Assembly (NCBI GenBank): GCA_030549495.1
Contig: JAUIRK010000459.1
Coordinates: forward strand, 1 to 64,000
Length of the DNA stretch: 64,000 nt
Reading direction: 5' to 3'
Origin: Nectonema munidae
Lineage: Eukaryota; Nematomorpha; Nectonematoida; Nectonematidae
The translations under genes and the position numbers were made by a program. A model generated the notes under the pieces. The model had not been told where the DNA came from. It ran no database searches and saw only the letters and a list, made by a program, of their open reading frames with translations. This document shows positions 11,381 through 23,999 of this stretch, in pieces; positions within the stretch are counted from its first letter, which is position 1; every line of letters starts with the position of its first letter.

Positions 11381-12480
11381 GGAGATGCGGCTGATGATGA
11401 AAATGATAAGGGCGTCGATAAAAAACATGCTTGATGTTTTTCGGATCAAAGTCCACAACCTTTAATTACTATGGGCGAACAAAATCCAGGTTATTTGATT
11501 GATGGAGAGATCATGAATTTATGTTTACTACAAAAGTTTGAATTAGCTGCTCAATCAGAACAAAGTGTTTCTCATACCTATTCATCAGCTTCTGAAGTAT
11601 TTGAATTTTTTTTCAATATAATATTAGATAAAATTATAGAATATTCCACCGTTTATGCTCGTTTTAAAGGTGTAAATTTTAGTATTGATAGAAATGAAAT
11701 AAAAGTGTCTTTTGCATAATAATTCTAAGTGGTTATGTGAAATGTAGAAAAAGGTCATTATGAGAGTAGTAATGATACTCATAATCAGGCTATTTCAGAG
11801 GAAATAGAAATAGATTTACAGAGATTATGAAATATATTTATTTTAATGATAAAACTGAGACAAATCAGATTTTTTCGTCTACCAAAGATAAAATAAGACC
11901 TATCGTTGACAGTTTGAATGTTTTATTTGATAAGCATGCTCGCTCCCTCTTTTAAATATTTTGAGATCGACGAAACAATGGTTCCTTACTTTGGGAGCTA
12001 TGGTGGTGGCATAAAAGAAGCAGTTAGAAATAAGCCAATATGGTATGGATATAAAGTATTTTGTTTAAATCTCGATTGTGGCTATCTCAAAAACTTTGAA
12101 ATTTATCAGGGTAAGAGTGGCCTTCAAAATTTACACAATGAAAAACTTGGGTTGGGAGCAAATGTAGTTTTATATTTATAGATAATTACTTCACATCTAT
12201 AAAACTGTTAGAACTAAGTAAAAGAAAAATTCTATGCACCGGAGTGATAAGAAAAGATAGGGCCAAAAAGTGTGATTTAAAGAAAAAGCTTACAAATAGA
12301 GGAAATTTTTTTTCAAGTCTCTCCTCTATTTCAATATTCGCTCGATTTGATGGGCAAAAACACATTTTAGAAAAGAAAATCAAAAGGGTTAGGGGTAGAA
12401 GTGCAGTATGTAAATCGGTGGAACATGTTGCTTTTGCTAAAAATGTTGATGTTACTTTGCACATATCGGATTTCAATTGA
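11381..12480 (+). pseudogene. piggyBac-type transposase relic 1
   Basis: Three open pieces keep piggyBac (DDE_Tnp_1_7) order. 11918-12181 encodes IDETMVPYFGSYGGG and NKPIWYGYKVFC, the region of the first catalytic Asp, and then LGLGANVVLYL. The reading shifts by -1 near 12181 and continues as DNYFTSIKLLEL, the second Asp region, into 12244-12480, which encodes CTGVIRKDR and later FDGQKHI. The third Asp region and the cysteine-rich tail are not visible. 11471-11719 (82 aa) lies upstream with many stops between. No TTAA-flanked ends were located. It is a dead DNA transposon. Confidence 0.75.
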
Positions 12481-12520
12481 TTTGTACAATAAAAATCATG
12501 GGATTTACAGACTCGCAATT

Positions 12521-13100
12521 ATTTGCTACTCTTTATATAGACCAAAAATTAGGTTTTGAATTATTTTTACATTTAATATTTATCAGTTTTGAAAATTTAT
12601 AAATAGCGAAACGATGAATCTTATATATAAACAAGTTTCAAGAACATTTGTACTCCTAATTGTTTGGTACCCTAAATTTCCATTTTGAAAATTAATTACG
12701 AAACGTTTTATCCATTTATAGGCATTTTGCACTCAATTTTAACATATTGTAACACCCTAAAATAGAGATAAAAAACATGGTATAAAATGCAGTGAAACAG
12801 TACAAAAAATCGTATATATATACAAAACTTCTAGACCTCAAAAACTACTCTGTAGTTTTGTACTAAATCTCTTATGTTTGAATCAACATCACTATTTTTG
12901 ATTTTTAATTTCAAAAGGTTCACTTTGAATAACAACTAAAGTACAAATTTTAACTTTTAAAGCAACGACTTTATATTTTTGTTTGAATATTTTGCATCTT
13001 TTATTGAGGCATCGTGTTTATAATTATACTATGACCAACCTGTGTTCTGTAATTTTTTTTAAATCTGAAACCTAAAAGATAAACAGAAATAACAGGAAGC
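12521..13100. other. AT-rich stretch, nothing recognised
   Basis: No coding or repeat structure with defined ends was seen. Confidence 0.4.
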
Positions 13101-13103
13101 ACC

Positions 13104-13212
13104 CCAAATAGTTCTAAAGCACTACAAAAAAAGGGTTAGACTAAAAATCTCCAAACACCTTTTGTGGAGTTTTGTCTAACCATCTTTTTTATAATACTTT
13201 AAAATTATTTGC
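13104..13212. repeat. Imperfect palindrome with about 50-bp arms
   Basis: The inner arms read GGTTAGACTAAAAATCTCCA (13134-13153) and TGGAGTTTTGTCTAACC (13165-13181). Pairing extends outward, with GCACTACAAAAAA facing TTTTTTATAATACT and CCAAATAGTTCTAAAG facing CTTTAAAATTATTTGC. This is a foldback MITE-like structure with no coding capacity. Confidence 0.6.
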
Positions 13213-13930
13213 CATGTTTTGAGGTGTTTAGTCTGACCGTTTTTTATTTTCATCTAATTATATTTCTATTTTGAACTTTTTTTTGCTCATTTTTTTCCAA
13301 AATATTTTATGTTTATTTTTATGGAATATTTAAAAAAGTAAAACATGAAAAGATAATTCGTTTTTTTTTCAAATTTGTTAAACAGATTCAATAGTTGGAC
13401 TTGAAAGTTTATTTTTCACAATTAAATTTTTTATTAAAATAATTTAAATAGTTCTATTAGTTAGATTTCCTTAACGCCTTTAAAGTATTTTTCATTGCTC
13501 ACAAGTTACTGCGAAAGAAAATCACCTCATCTAAACTCTGGTGTAATATATATACGAAAAATCATAAAAGTATTTGAAAAAACAATTTATTAAAATTAAA
13601 TTTTTCAAAGACGGTGATCATCCCATACTCATGAAAGTCAATTGATTCCAAAATGAGCAATCCTTTTCTGCACCATGTCCTCCTCTCATCCTTCATTGAA
13701 ATGTCTTTCAGACTTTCCAGGTTTGTTTCCATTTTATGAACAAGGATTTAACCCCATTATCTTAAAAATATTAATTAAAAACTAAAAGTTAAATCAACAT
13801 TATAAAATTTATCAATGGGGGATTCCCTACGGAAACGTTGATATACTCTTGGGTTGAGAAATGCACTTATAGCATAAAAAACTAGCTGTTTATTTTTCAA
13901 AACAGAAACGAAAGATTATGCACTTTGTTT
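13213..13930. other. AT-rich stretch, nothing recognised
   Basis: No gene or repeat with clear ends. Confidence 0.4.
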
Positions 13931-13990
13931 GATGTAACATGTTTACGAGTAAGGGATAGATAAATCACTTATTGATACGAACATGTAGAA
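13931..13990 (+). repeat. Short palindromic dispersed repeat, copy a
   Basis: TGTAACATGTTTACGAGTAA begins this copy and CTTATTGATACGAACATGTA ends it; the ends are imperfect inverted complements. A second copy lies at 19235-19291. Confidence 0.6.
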
Positions 13991-16430
13991 GATGAAAAGA
14001 AAAAATCATTACTCTCTCCTAGACAAGAACTTCTTTCTAAAAAGCAATTTAGGATAATAATAAATTCAGTATAAAAGACAATTTTCTAGTCTCAATTAAT
14101 AAAAATATCATCCATTAAGTAAATAGTTAAAAGCGTAATATATTGGCGCATTACAATTTCTTATAAGTATACGGTTTTCCATATGAATTTTAACTAGGGT
14201 GGAGCGCCTTAATGCGAATGTAAAAGAGTCTAGAAATTAGTCAAAATTTAATCTCTATTTATTGGTAGAAATATACTGTACATAATAGATCTAGCTACAA
14301 TTACCCTCCCTCATATTTATTATATGTGAAAAGTAGATAGGCTACAGAAACCACCTGATCACCTTTAATTGCATTAAAAATTTCAAGTATTTTTTATTTC
14401 TGGTTTCAGAACCTAATTGCATGTGTTCATTAGCAATACAAATATATTTATTGTTTTTTGATAGAAAGTCATTTTAAAAGAATTTATTATGTTTTTAAGC
14501 ATATTTTAATTTTGTCAACATAATAAGTATAATTACATCTAATGATTCAACCTTAACCCAATTAACACTAGAAAATTTAACAATAAGTACTTTTAAATAA
14601 ATGTGTTATCTGTTTTTTGAACATTTATAGTGAAATGCCAAATTGATCTTTTGATTTTAAAAGAATTTCCTAAAAGCGTTCCATGTTGTTCTAGAAAAGT
14701 GATTAATACAAATACAGTTGGTATATAAACAATACAGAATTTAAAATGGGTTTCTCTATTATGAATTAACATTTATTTCAGAAAAGTCATAATCAAAATT
14801 CAGTTGTCCCTATTTTATCATCATTAATTAGGTTTTAAAATAATAAAAAATAATACTTCATTCTCCGTGTTTCATTTCTAAATATACAAAATGAACATAA
14901 AAATATAAAAAAAAAATACGACTCATGGTTAAAAATAAGGAAAATTTTACCTTTTAAATTTGAATGGTTGCCGTACAAAATATTTAGATCTGTTTGACGA
15001 GGACATATCGACGAAAAGAATTTTAGCGGATCAATTAACTAAATAACCAGGGTAACTATCTAAATATCATGGCATACCAAATCGTGTCAAGGAATTTATA
15101 AACTCCATTGGATAGAGATAGGAGTATGGTAATATATTTTAGATCCGCCCGGAAGTTGGGTTAACACTTGCTCGTTTATTTCTAAAGAATCCTCGGTGGT
15201 TAATACCATCATCACTAAAAATAGAAGGAAGGATGGTATCACTTTTAACTAACACATTCATTTGAAAACAATCTTTCAAAGGATTGTTACAGTTAGTTAG
15301 CCATTTAACAGAAAGAAGAAATTCAGAAAACCTAGGGTCTTTTGGTACAGCTTATATTGGTTTGGAGTTGAGAGATCACTGTCACAAATATCTCTTGTTT
15401 ATGAAGAAAATACATCAGACATTATCTAAAACAGAAGAAAGAATAAACAGTCCCGCCTTTTTCTAACCATGTGGCAGCAATTCCTATTCATCCATAAGTA
15501 AAGACATTCAAATTACGACCAAGAATTTCTTTTATGATGTAGTTATAGTCTAACTTGTGCCACCTAGACCATCGATAAAAGCTGTGGATTTATCATTCTT
15601 TGAACACAGACTCATACTGCAGATATACTCCATCCATCAACTGGGTTTCTAGAACTTAGAACTATTGGCTGACAAAAGAATAAAAAAAAATCTTAACCAA
15701 TTGTCACAATGCGAATCCAAGGCATACAGGCTTTCCTAAAAGCTAAAAAGTGCTGCACCAGGTACATACAGAATGGGAGGAAACTATCTTTCAGCTGTAC
15801 AGGCATTAAAGATCGTACTTATAACTTTTTCACCAACACATAGTCAAATTAGCTATATATTCTCCATACTTTGTAAAACATTGAAATATGGAATACAATC
15901 GTAGAGGTACTATTCGGCATGTTTATCGTTTTGATTGATGTCAAACCAAGTAGTTAACATTCTATAATGAGCCTTAGAAAGGCCGCGAACATATCTTCTT
16001 TCCTAAAATAAATTCTCTGTTCATTATGAAGATGTAAAGGAATTCTAGGCTGACCCCTAGAAAGACCAGGATTTTCTTCTTTCCTAAAATAAATTCTTTG
16101 TAAAGTAAGTCTGATAATGTTATGGCTTTGTGTATGCCATGAAATTTTATCATTATAAATTTGTGTTTGCTTCAGGGCAGGAACATTCCATGCATGGTGA
16201 TCGATTTTTCATGTCAACATGGACTATGCAAGATTTAGTGCTTTCGAATAATTAGAGGTCTACGTAAGAATCCGGATTCCTTTATTAAAATTTGTCATTC
16301 TTTGACGTTGAGCATCCCAATATCTGCGTCCTTCAATCTCAACACTCTCATTTGCAAGCCTCAGTTCTTCGCATTGAGGTGCCTACGAACTTCGGTTTCT
16401 TCTTTACGGAAATATCTTCTTGCATACAAA
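13991..16430. other. Non-coding stretch with a less AT-rich segment
   Basis: 14990-15960 has more G and C than its surroundings and a 60-codon frame at 15284-15466, but I recognise no family on either strand. At 15992-16097 a 26-base phrase around CTTCTTTCCTAAAATAAATT occurs twice, about 75 bases apart. It may be a decayed mobile element. Confidence 0.3.
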
Positions 16431-16438
16431 GTTTCTTC

Positions 16439-16799
16439 GGTACTTTCCTGTTATCGCCCCACCACCCATCGCTCTTCTACCACGATAAACATTCTTGTAT
16501 TGTTTTAACCTAACCTACATTAAACTTACTATATATCATTAATCAAAACCTTTTTCATAGAAAAAAAGCCCATAGATGGAAAATTTAAAGAAATTGATTC
16601 GAAAACTTGACAACGAAGAAAAATGCATCACCAACCTGCAAGAGCGTGGAATCGTGAAGTTGGAGCGAAAATGTGCAAATGGATACCGGATGAATCTTGT
16701 TTTTGGAGGAGGAAACAAGAACAGATGGCGCTGTGCCAAAAAACTTTAATACATGTTTTATAACATTTTGGCGTGGTGGGGCGATAACAGGAAAGTACC
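16439..16799 (+). mobile_element. Merlin-type element, 361 bp
   Basis: Terminal inverted repeats are perfect over 27 bp: the left end begins GGTACTTTCCTGTTATCG (16439) and the right end closes CGATAACAGGAAAGTACC (16799). The flanks 16431-16438 and 16800-16807 are an exact 8-bp duplication, GTTTCTTC. Eight- to nine-bp duplications and ends starting GG are known for Merlin/IS1016 transposons, and the encoded peptide fits (see 16576-16749). The intact ends and duplication suggest a fairly recent insertion of an internally deleted element. Confidence 0.85.
16576..16749 (+). pseudogene. Merlin transposase N-terminal domain fragment
   Basis: A 57-codon frame inside the 361-bp element begins MENLKKLIRKLDNEEKC and ends NRWRCAKKL before a TAA. 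C17, C33 and C53 together with RWRC fit the N-terminal zinc-ribbon-like part of ISXO2/Merlin-like proteins, as I recall them. The DDE catalytic domain is absent, so it cannot transpose itself. It is open from ATG to stop, so a small DNA-binding peptide could in principle be made; expression is unknown. Confidence 0.6.
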
Positions 16800-16807
16800 G
16801 TTTCTTC

Positions 16808-18327
16808 TCTCAAAAATTTTGATCAGAGTTCATTGTGATTTCGTTAACTCCTTTTTGCATTATGCCGAAATCGAACACTACAGAATCTTGACTTATATTT
16901 GTTATTGTTTTCCCAATTTTATTTTGGTTTGCTAGATTAAGTTACCTTTATTTATTCAACGAACCGTATGTAAATAGAATTGGTGCCGATGTTGAAAACA
17001 ACAACGGGGATATATAATTATTTTAGTGTACAAGAATATTTTAGCACATTTTAAGATAATAAAATGCGACTCTATCTTGATAGTTTATTAAAATTTAGAA
17101 ATCAAAATTCGGACATATATTAAAAATAAAATTAATATCTTAAACAAATACCTGTAAGCTTCCGAAACATAACAGAGAGTGCTCACATTACCAAAAATAA
17201 ACCAAAGTTCTTTTTATTTACTATAAATAAACAAAATTTTTATAAAAATAAATTTAAGGATACAAAATTTTCTAAAGGTATTAATCTTATTGAGCTCAAA
17301 TTACAAGATGTCAGCATTGTATTTAGTCTATTCTAGGAACACAAGGTATTGATAACAAACAGTACTAAAATTATCGAACCCAGTATCTAATCAACCTTTT
17401 TCTTTTAAAATCTTGCTTGATGTCCAAAAAACTTTAGAATGATAATAAAATAAAAGGTAAGACCATTTTGTAAAATAACAGAACATGGGGTGTTGTAAGT
17501 AACTTAGTCAAATTTGGCATGACTTATATTTTTATTTAAATGATTTCATATCATGATTGGAAAAGTATCCTTTCTATGAAGAACATCAAGCCGTAAAAAA
17601 GAATACTTGAAGAATTGGGAAAATACAATAAAATTGATAAAAAGGAAGTGTTTTTTGAGAACATTTGTATTAAATAGCTTAAACAATGAAACTTAATAAA
17701 AGTAGCCTGTTAAATGAATAAGTAACCAAAACAACATATTCAGAAATAGCAAATTTCATTAATCATATTGACGGTATGTAGCAAATAGAATCATGGTGAA
17801 AAATGTAAAAAAATATATAAGGAAACTTACTCAAGAACAATATTCTAAAACGAAAATCTAATTTTAATTCATATAAAAATTATTAAAAACAAAATTATAA
17901 AGCAAAATAAAATTTATCAATTCAGATTACCAAAGTTCATATCAAAAAAACACTAATGATTAAAAACTATCAATTTATTAGTGATGTAAGACCCTGGTAA
18001 TAGGAAAAAAACTTTTCATTTAAAATCCAGAGTTTGATTTAGTTGTCTTTACTTTTACAAAAATAGCACGTAACTTTATGTTATTTTTAAGATTTAATAA
18101 AGACTATAGTTTATAATCATTGATAATGTTTTTCATATTCGCCTTTAAGTCATCATTAATAGATTTAAATGTAAATAAAAAATACCTACTTGACTTCTGA
18201 AGGTGTAGTTAAAGAAACAAACATTATTTTCAAGGTTTCTTCCCTATTAAAAACAAATTTATATCATAAATAATATTTGGTAAGTGGTTAGAATAGACCC
18301 TAACCGAACAATCCTCGAATTTAAATA
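16808..18327. other. AT-rich stretch with one dispersed repeat copy
   Basis: 17757-17860 shares TCATATTGA-GGTATGTAGCAAATA and following bases with 19446-19545 in the same orientation. No gene recognised. Confidence 0.4.
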
Positions 18328-18450
18328 CAATAAAACCCCTCTATGATGGTCATTCACGGGACTTTTAAAAATTGACAACTTTGTAAGTGTAAGTCTTTTA
18401 CCCAGATAATTCGAAAACAAGATGTTTTATGACTAAAACAGGTTTTACAG
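18328..18450. mobile_element. Pogo/mariner-like MITE
   Basis: CAATAAAACCCCTCTATGAT at the left and GGTTTTACAG at the right are flanked by TA on both sides (18326-18327 and 18451-18452). The ends pair at 8 of 10 positions. The phrase with CTCTAT and CATTCACGGGAC recalls Tigger/pogo termini. A similar CTGTAAAACCTCTATAACGA sits alone near 19046. Confidence 0.45.
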
Positions 18451-18452
18451 TA

Positions 18453-21400
18453 TCTGATATTTTCTTCGAAGCCTTTGATCATTTTCTGACATAATTCTTA
18501 TTGTAAAGGAAAACATGATTGTTAAACTTATGTAGTTAATTTTATATCATTTTAAACGAGTTTTTTTAATTATTTTTCAAAGTACTAGTATTGTAAATTC
18601 AAGCGAGCGCTCATAATTAAGATATAATATAGTAAACAAAAAATTCAATATTGTAAATGTAAAATCTTCAATAAAATATGAGCAACTATGACAAATTTTT
18701 CAATAAATCTTGTTAAAAATATTTCTAAATCAAATTCTTATTTGTTAAAAAATTTAAAAAAAAAACATTTATTATAAGTTTACACTTTACATATTTCAAG
18801 GAAGTTTAATGGGTCAAACAAAATTTGGAAATTTGTTAAGGAAGTGTTCATAGAGCGGCTCTTAATAATCACATATGTACCTTAAATCTATTACTGGTTA
18901 GAGATTTAAAGGCAATGAAATATTTAGAAACCAGGGGCAAAAGAAAGCAAACTCCACATATGCTTACAAAAATAGTAGTATTTTTCATATAAAAAAAACC
19001 GACTCGGAATCCTGGTTTCTCGCTCCTTCCGCTGATGTGCGACCCTGTAAAACCTCTATAACGATCAGTACCGATTCTTTCCAATTAATTTTATCGGACC
19101 TTGATTAAGCGCTATCTGTTCACAAAGAGTACTTTTCATAATGGTCGCCTTGTACAGCCTTCCCTTACTAATACAATTGTAGTTTAACAACTAACTGTTT
19201 CATATTCAAAACAGTACGATAGTTAGGCATTTTAGTGTAACATGTTTACGAGTAAGTGATTGAAAAATCGCTTATTGATACCAACATGTATAAAAGAGTA
19301 AACGTAAGCAAAAAATATTACCCTTTTCAAACAAGCGACGTTTTCCTAAACATTTAAAAACCATTACTTGAGATAAAAGTAGGTAAGCATTTGTTCCTAT
19401 TTTTCATGATTAGATAAGCTAAATAATGATGTCAGAAAAGTTTGAATTTCATATATCATATTGATGGTATGTAGCAAATAAAATCATCATCTTAAATTTA
19501 GAATTAAAGTATAAGAAACTTACTTGTACTTTAAAATTCTAAAAACCAAAATCTGAATATAGATACAAAAATTAATTAAATTACTAAAGTCAATAAACAG
19601 TAAACTTTTTCAATAAAAAAAATAATTTATAAATATTTAATGGCCAATGTATTTTATAAAAATTAGTTTCCAAACTTAGCCTGAGTTATTAATTAATACA
19701 AATATTAATTTTGTAGTAATGTTATACACTATATTTTTTAATGTACAATAAGGGTTGTAAAATTTTAAACGGATGGAATTTATAAGTGGGGTATTTTGGA
19801 ATTAAGAGTTGATGATAAATTCGTTGTAAGTAAAGAACCTTTATAACGCTGTTGTCTTGGCTCCCATTTATAACCACTGAAAAAATCCGTCGATGTAAAT
19901 ATTATTTAACTTGTATTGGAAAATTATAAAGCAAGAAGTTATTATAGACCCCGGTAACCGCGTTTTAACGGTTCTTCACTGTATTTGGTATTTAGAACCG
20001 GTGTTGTATTTTTAGGCACTTTTGTAATGAGCTGGATATTTCCCTTTCGACTTTGGAAAAACATTTTAATAATTTTATTCACAAATTTAAACTGGAGTTA
20101 AAAATAATGTTACATTTATAGCATTAACAAAGTAATAAAAAATATACAAATTACACATTAGATGAGATAGTTGTTTCTTGCAATAGACTTCACAAAGAAT
20201 GGAAAATCAAATAAGTAAAAATATTTTTAAAAAACTATACAAAGAATTAACGTAAATAGCTAGAAAATTGAGGGCATTTTAACAAAAGAAACAGACTACA
20301 TAATTAAATTATAAAAAATATCACCAATCCACAAAAGTTTTAAACATGATATAGATTAGGGATAAAAAGTATCCTAATTCTCACATCCCAAAAATAAATC
20401 AACAAGAAGTCTAGATTATAAGGAAGTTTATAGCTTTGAATATTTCAAAGGAGCTCAGTTCTCGCTCCTCGACGAAAAAGGTTTGCATATAGTAAAATAA
20501 CAAAAACTGTAAACTTAGTAAAAAGCAAAAAAACAAAAATATAATCAAATTTGATGTCAAAATGCTATAAATCAAAATTTCATATTCAATTTATAAAATT
20601 GACGATTTTCATGGTCACTATTCAGGAAATTGATAATCAAAGAAATATCATAATCAAAATTCATGACAAATGTATATTTTATAAATCAAAATTTCAAAGA
20701 TAGAAACCTTTAATCAAAGACTTATGGTTTTAATATAATTGCAATAGAAAAGTTGAAAAAAACTTTAAATAGAACAATTCAGAGAGAAGATTAAACAAAT
20801 CATAACATCAATTTGTATTTGTCATCATCATCGTTAAATATAAAGGTAAACCTTACCGAATTTAGGCTTCATTGTAAGCAATTTTAATGAAAAATATTTG
20901 TCCTGTTGCAGGTAAAAAATCAGGAAATTGAAAACGGGAGTTGTTGTGCTAGCTATACTATTTTAGACAGCAGCATCATAATAAAATAAAATTAATAATT
21001 AAATAAAATTAAAAGAAAGATCATGAAAATAATATACTAACATTTAAACATTTTAATAGTATATATTTAAAGTTGTATAAGTATAATACATCAAAAACTT
21101 GAAGGATAAGCACGAAATAATTAAAAATTTTCAAACTAATTAGATATAAACTTCATTTCATTTCTCTGTAATTTAATTCTTAACACTTATTCAATTTTTT
21201 TAGAACACAACGTGTTTTTATCAATTTTAGTGTTTGATTTTTTCCAGTACAGCATAACTCCCTTCATCGGACTTTCAGCCGTGTGTCTATATGCTCATAT
21301 TATTCTTTTTTGGCAAATTTAAAAATGGTTAAATTTTATTCTCATCTCTAATTAATCTTTTATTGTTTTAAATATTTTAACATTTGTTTTTTTGTGTTTC

Positions 21401-21600
21401 TTCGTTTCATTAATGTTTCAAAAGTAGAAATAATGGATGAACACAAATTTTTAAATGTTGCTAAATAAAATGGTCTCAAATCTTTCCTTTCAAGAGATTT
21501 TTCGAAAGAAAATATTTCTAGAACTTTGCTTTACTTACTTGAAAAAATTATTGTAATATTCAATTTTAACAGATTATTTATTTATTTAAAGTAAACAAAA
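18453..21600. other. AT-rich stretch with repeat fragments
   Basis: It holds the second palindromic repeat copy (19235-19291) and the second copy of the 17757 repeat (19446-19545). I found no gene in the rest. Confidence 0.4.
19235..19291 (+). repeat. Short palindromic dispersed repeat, copy b
   Basis: It matches 13931-13990. GTAACATGTTTACGAGTAAG pairs imperfectly with CTTATTGATACCAACATGT, and the centre AAGTGATTG...AATCGCTT also pairs. Confidence 0.6.
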
Positions 21601-21621
21601 CAAGTTCCAAATCAAGTTGAG

Positions 21622-21738
21622 ATGGACATGTGGAATATTTTCACAAACGGAGGATTGAACGACACATTACGTGAGGAGAAGTTGAATGAACACGAGCAAG
21701 CATCAGGAGTTCAAAGAAGCAAGAAGCCATCGAGATAA
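21622..21738 (+). CDS. Small open frame, unrecognised
   Basis: A 38-codon ATG-to-TAA frame starts MDMWNIFTNGGL and ends QRSKKPSR. It lies 48 bases after an acceptor-like TTTTAACAG and is less AT-rich than its surroundings. It could be a terminal exon, part of a repeat, or chance. I do not recognise it. Confidence 0.15.
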   Translation: MDMWNIFTNGGLNDTLREEKLNEHEQASGVQRSKKPSR

Positions 21739-22412
21739 ACGTCCAGTTTTCGCATTTGAAAGCCAGTATAAAGCAGAATTCAAGAATAACTTTCTTTATC
21801 GAAAGAACAAGAAAAAAAGGGAAAAGAAAAAAAGAGAGAAAAAAAGAAATACACGCACATGATAAATTTGTACATAAAGATTAAAGTTTGATTATTGCTT
21901 TTTTAACAGCGTTTTGAATTTAAAGGGGTTAGAGAAATTGAGATCGCTATAAAATCTATTTATATTGTGATAGATACCAAAATTATTTTCCTAAAGCAGC
22001 TATTATTGTCAAAAGACTGAAAATGAAGAAGTTGATTGGATCTAGTGAAGTGGGAGTGAATACTATTATTATATGAAAAGATATCAGAAAAATAGTGATT
22101 TTTGAAAGATAGTTTATAATAAAGCATGCATGAAAGATAGGTGTTAATTTCATATATATTGAATTAAAGATAGGTGTTAATTTCGTATATATTTAATTAA
22201 GTTTTTTTCATTATTGTAGTTGGTGAATTTTATACACTTTGTTTGTATTTGAAGTAGTTTATTTATATATGTGAAATTACTTGTGCACCAAAAGATTTTG
22301 CAATATATTAAATGAGGGTAAACGTAAAAATAGTATAGAGTTGTCCTGTTTCTAGAAGTTAGAAAATACCGTAATCTAAAGAAGGTTCCATAAAGGCGTG
22401 AGATTTTAGTAA

Positions 22413-23120
22413 TCAAATTTTTATGTGGTAGGTCCATGAAAGATTCGAAGAAAGTGTAAGTCCGAGATAGGTATATTGTTCGGCATGCTCTAATTTATAA
22501 TTATTAATAATTATTTCATGAGAATCATTTCTATTAAATTTGGAAAAAACAACATATTTACATTTACTCAAGTTCAAGTTTAAGAGATTGTTATCACACC
22601 AAGTATGGACTAATCCAAGTACATTATTGATCTGATTATCATAGTTCAAATTACTAAATATGTTAAAATGTAAACAAATATCATCTGCATATAAAATGGG
22701 TGAACAGTGGTCCAAGAAATATATAGGTAAGTCATTAATATATAATAAAAACAGGAAAGGATCTAGTATGGAGCCTTGGGGAACTCCAGTTTGGATGGGC
22801 CTGGGTGAGGACTTAAAATTATCTTTGTATATGTAAAAACTCTGAAATTCAAGATAGCTTTTAAACCAGAGGAAAATTTTTGATCTGAAACCCATCCTGT
22901 ATAGTTTGTGAAGGAGAATTTTATGGTTAATAGTATCAAAAGTTTTATAAAGTTCGAGAAAAACACAAAGCGAAGATCTCGGACTATAGAAAGAATTACA
23001 GATTCTATTAAGAAGTGTTAAAATGGCGGTTTCAGTAGATTTACAGTTAAGGAAGGCAAATTGATGGTTGAATATTAGTTTATATTTGTTGACTAATTCT
23101 GTAAGTCTTGTGAGGACCAT
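22413..23120 (-). pseudogene. LINE reverse transcriptase domain
   Basis: 235 codons with RT motifs in order: QFAFLNCKSTETAI (20-33), motif A FLELYKTFDTINH (54-66), TGVPQGSILDPFLF (111-124), ILYADD (142-147), LNLSKCKYVVF, and YLGLTLSSNLSW. The catalytic Asp of motif A (usual LDLSKAFD) is Glu56 here, while YADD is intact. The enzyme is therefore unlikely to be active even without the frame breaks around it. Confidence 0.9.
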
Positions 23121-23999
23121 CGGTTCGAGGATTTTTGAAAAATTAGAGAGTATAAATATGGGTCGATAATTAGTAATAGATGAGCAAGGTTTGTTTGATT
23201 TTAATATTGGAATGACTTGGGCATGTTTTAAATGGTCCAGAAAAATGCCAGAGAGATAGCTTTGATTGAAGAGGTGAAGAAGGGGGAGGGATGAGCAAAC
23301 GAAGTACGTTTATGATCAAACGAAGACTGATTTCATCGCCGCCCCTTAGTTTTGAGATTTTTTAGAAACTTCATCGCAATTATTATATCATTGGTATCAA
23401 AAGTATCTGAAAAAGAAAATCAAACTACGCTTTCCGGAGGCTTGAAGAAACTCATCGTGGGTTAAAGGAGCGTTTGGAGATTGTTTTGGTTTGAATAGAT
23501 TATTTAAAGTCTTCCAGATATTTTTAGTGTCAGTAGCTTTTCGGAGTAATATTTTCTCTTAGCAAGTTTAATTTGTGACTTATAATATGATAAGAAGGAT
23601 TTATAAGCATTTAAATTATATGTATTAGGAGATTGCTTGTTCTTTTGAAGAGATATTCTTTTCGCTTTTTATAGGCAAGAAGATTACCTTTAAACAATGG
23701 ATTAGAAATTATTACGTTATTATATGCAAATAAAGGAAAGCTCAATTCAAAATTATTTTTGAAAATGTGATAAAACGTATCAAATGCAGAATTAATATCA
23801 ATGCTTAAAAAATATTCGTAAAATCAGCATTCTGTAATTTTTCATAAAAAACTTTATAGTTGAAGGTAGAAAAATTTCTTCGATAAGAAATGCGCTTGGC
23901 GGAAAGTTTTTCTAGAAAAAGTTTCCTATTGAGACTAAGCTACCATAGTGGTCAGATATGTCTGCTATTACATTAGTGGTCGGGAGAGGAAGTTGATAA

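Noticed and set aside
16292-16508. Two overlapping plus-strand frames next to the Merlin element
   Set aside because: They run across the element's left terminal repeat and show no family signal.
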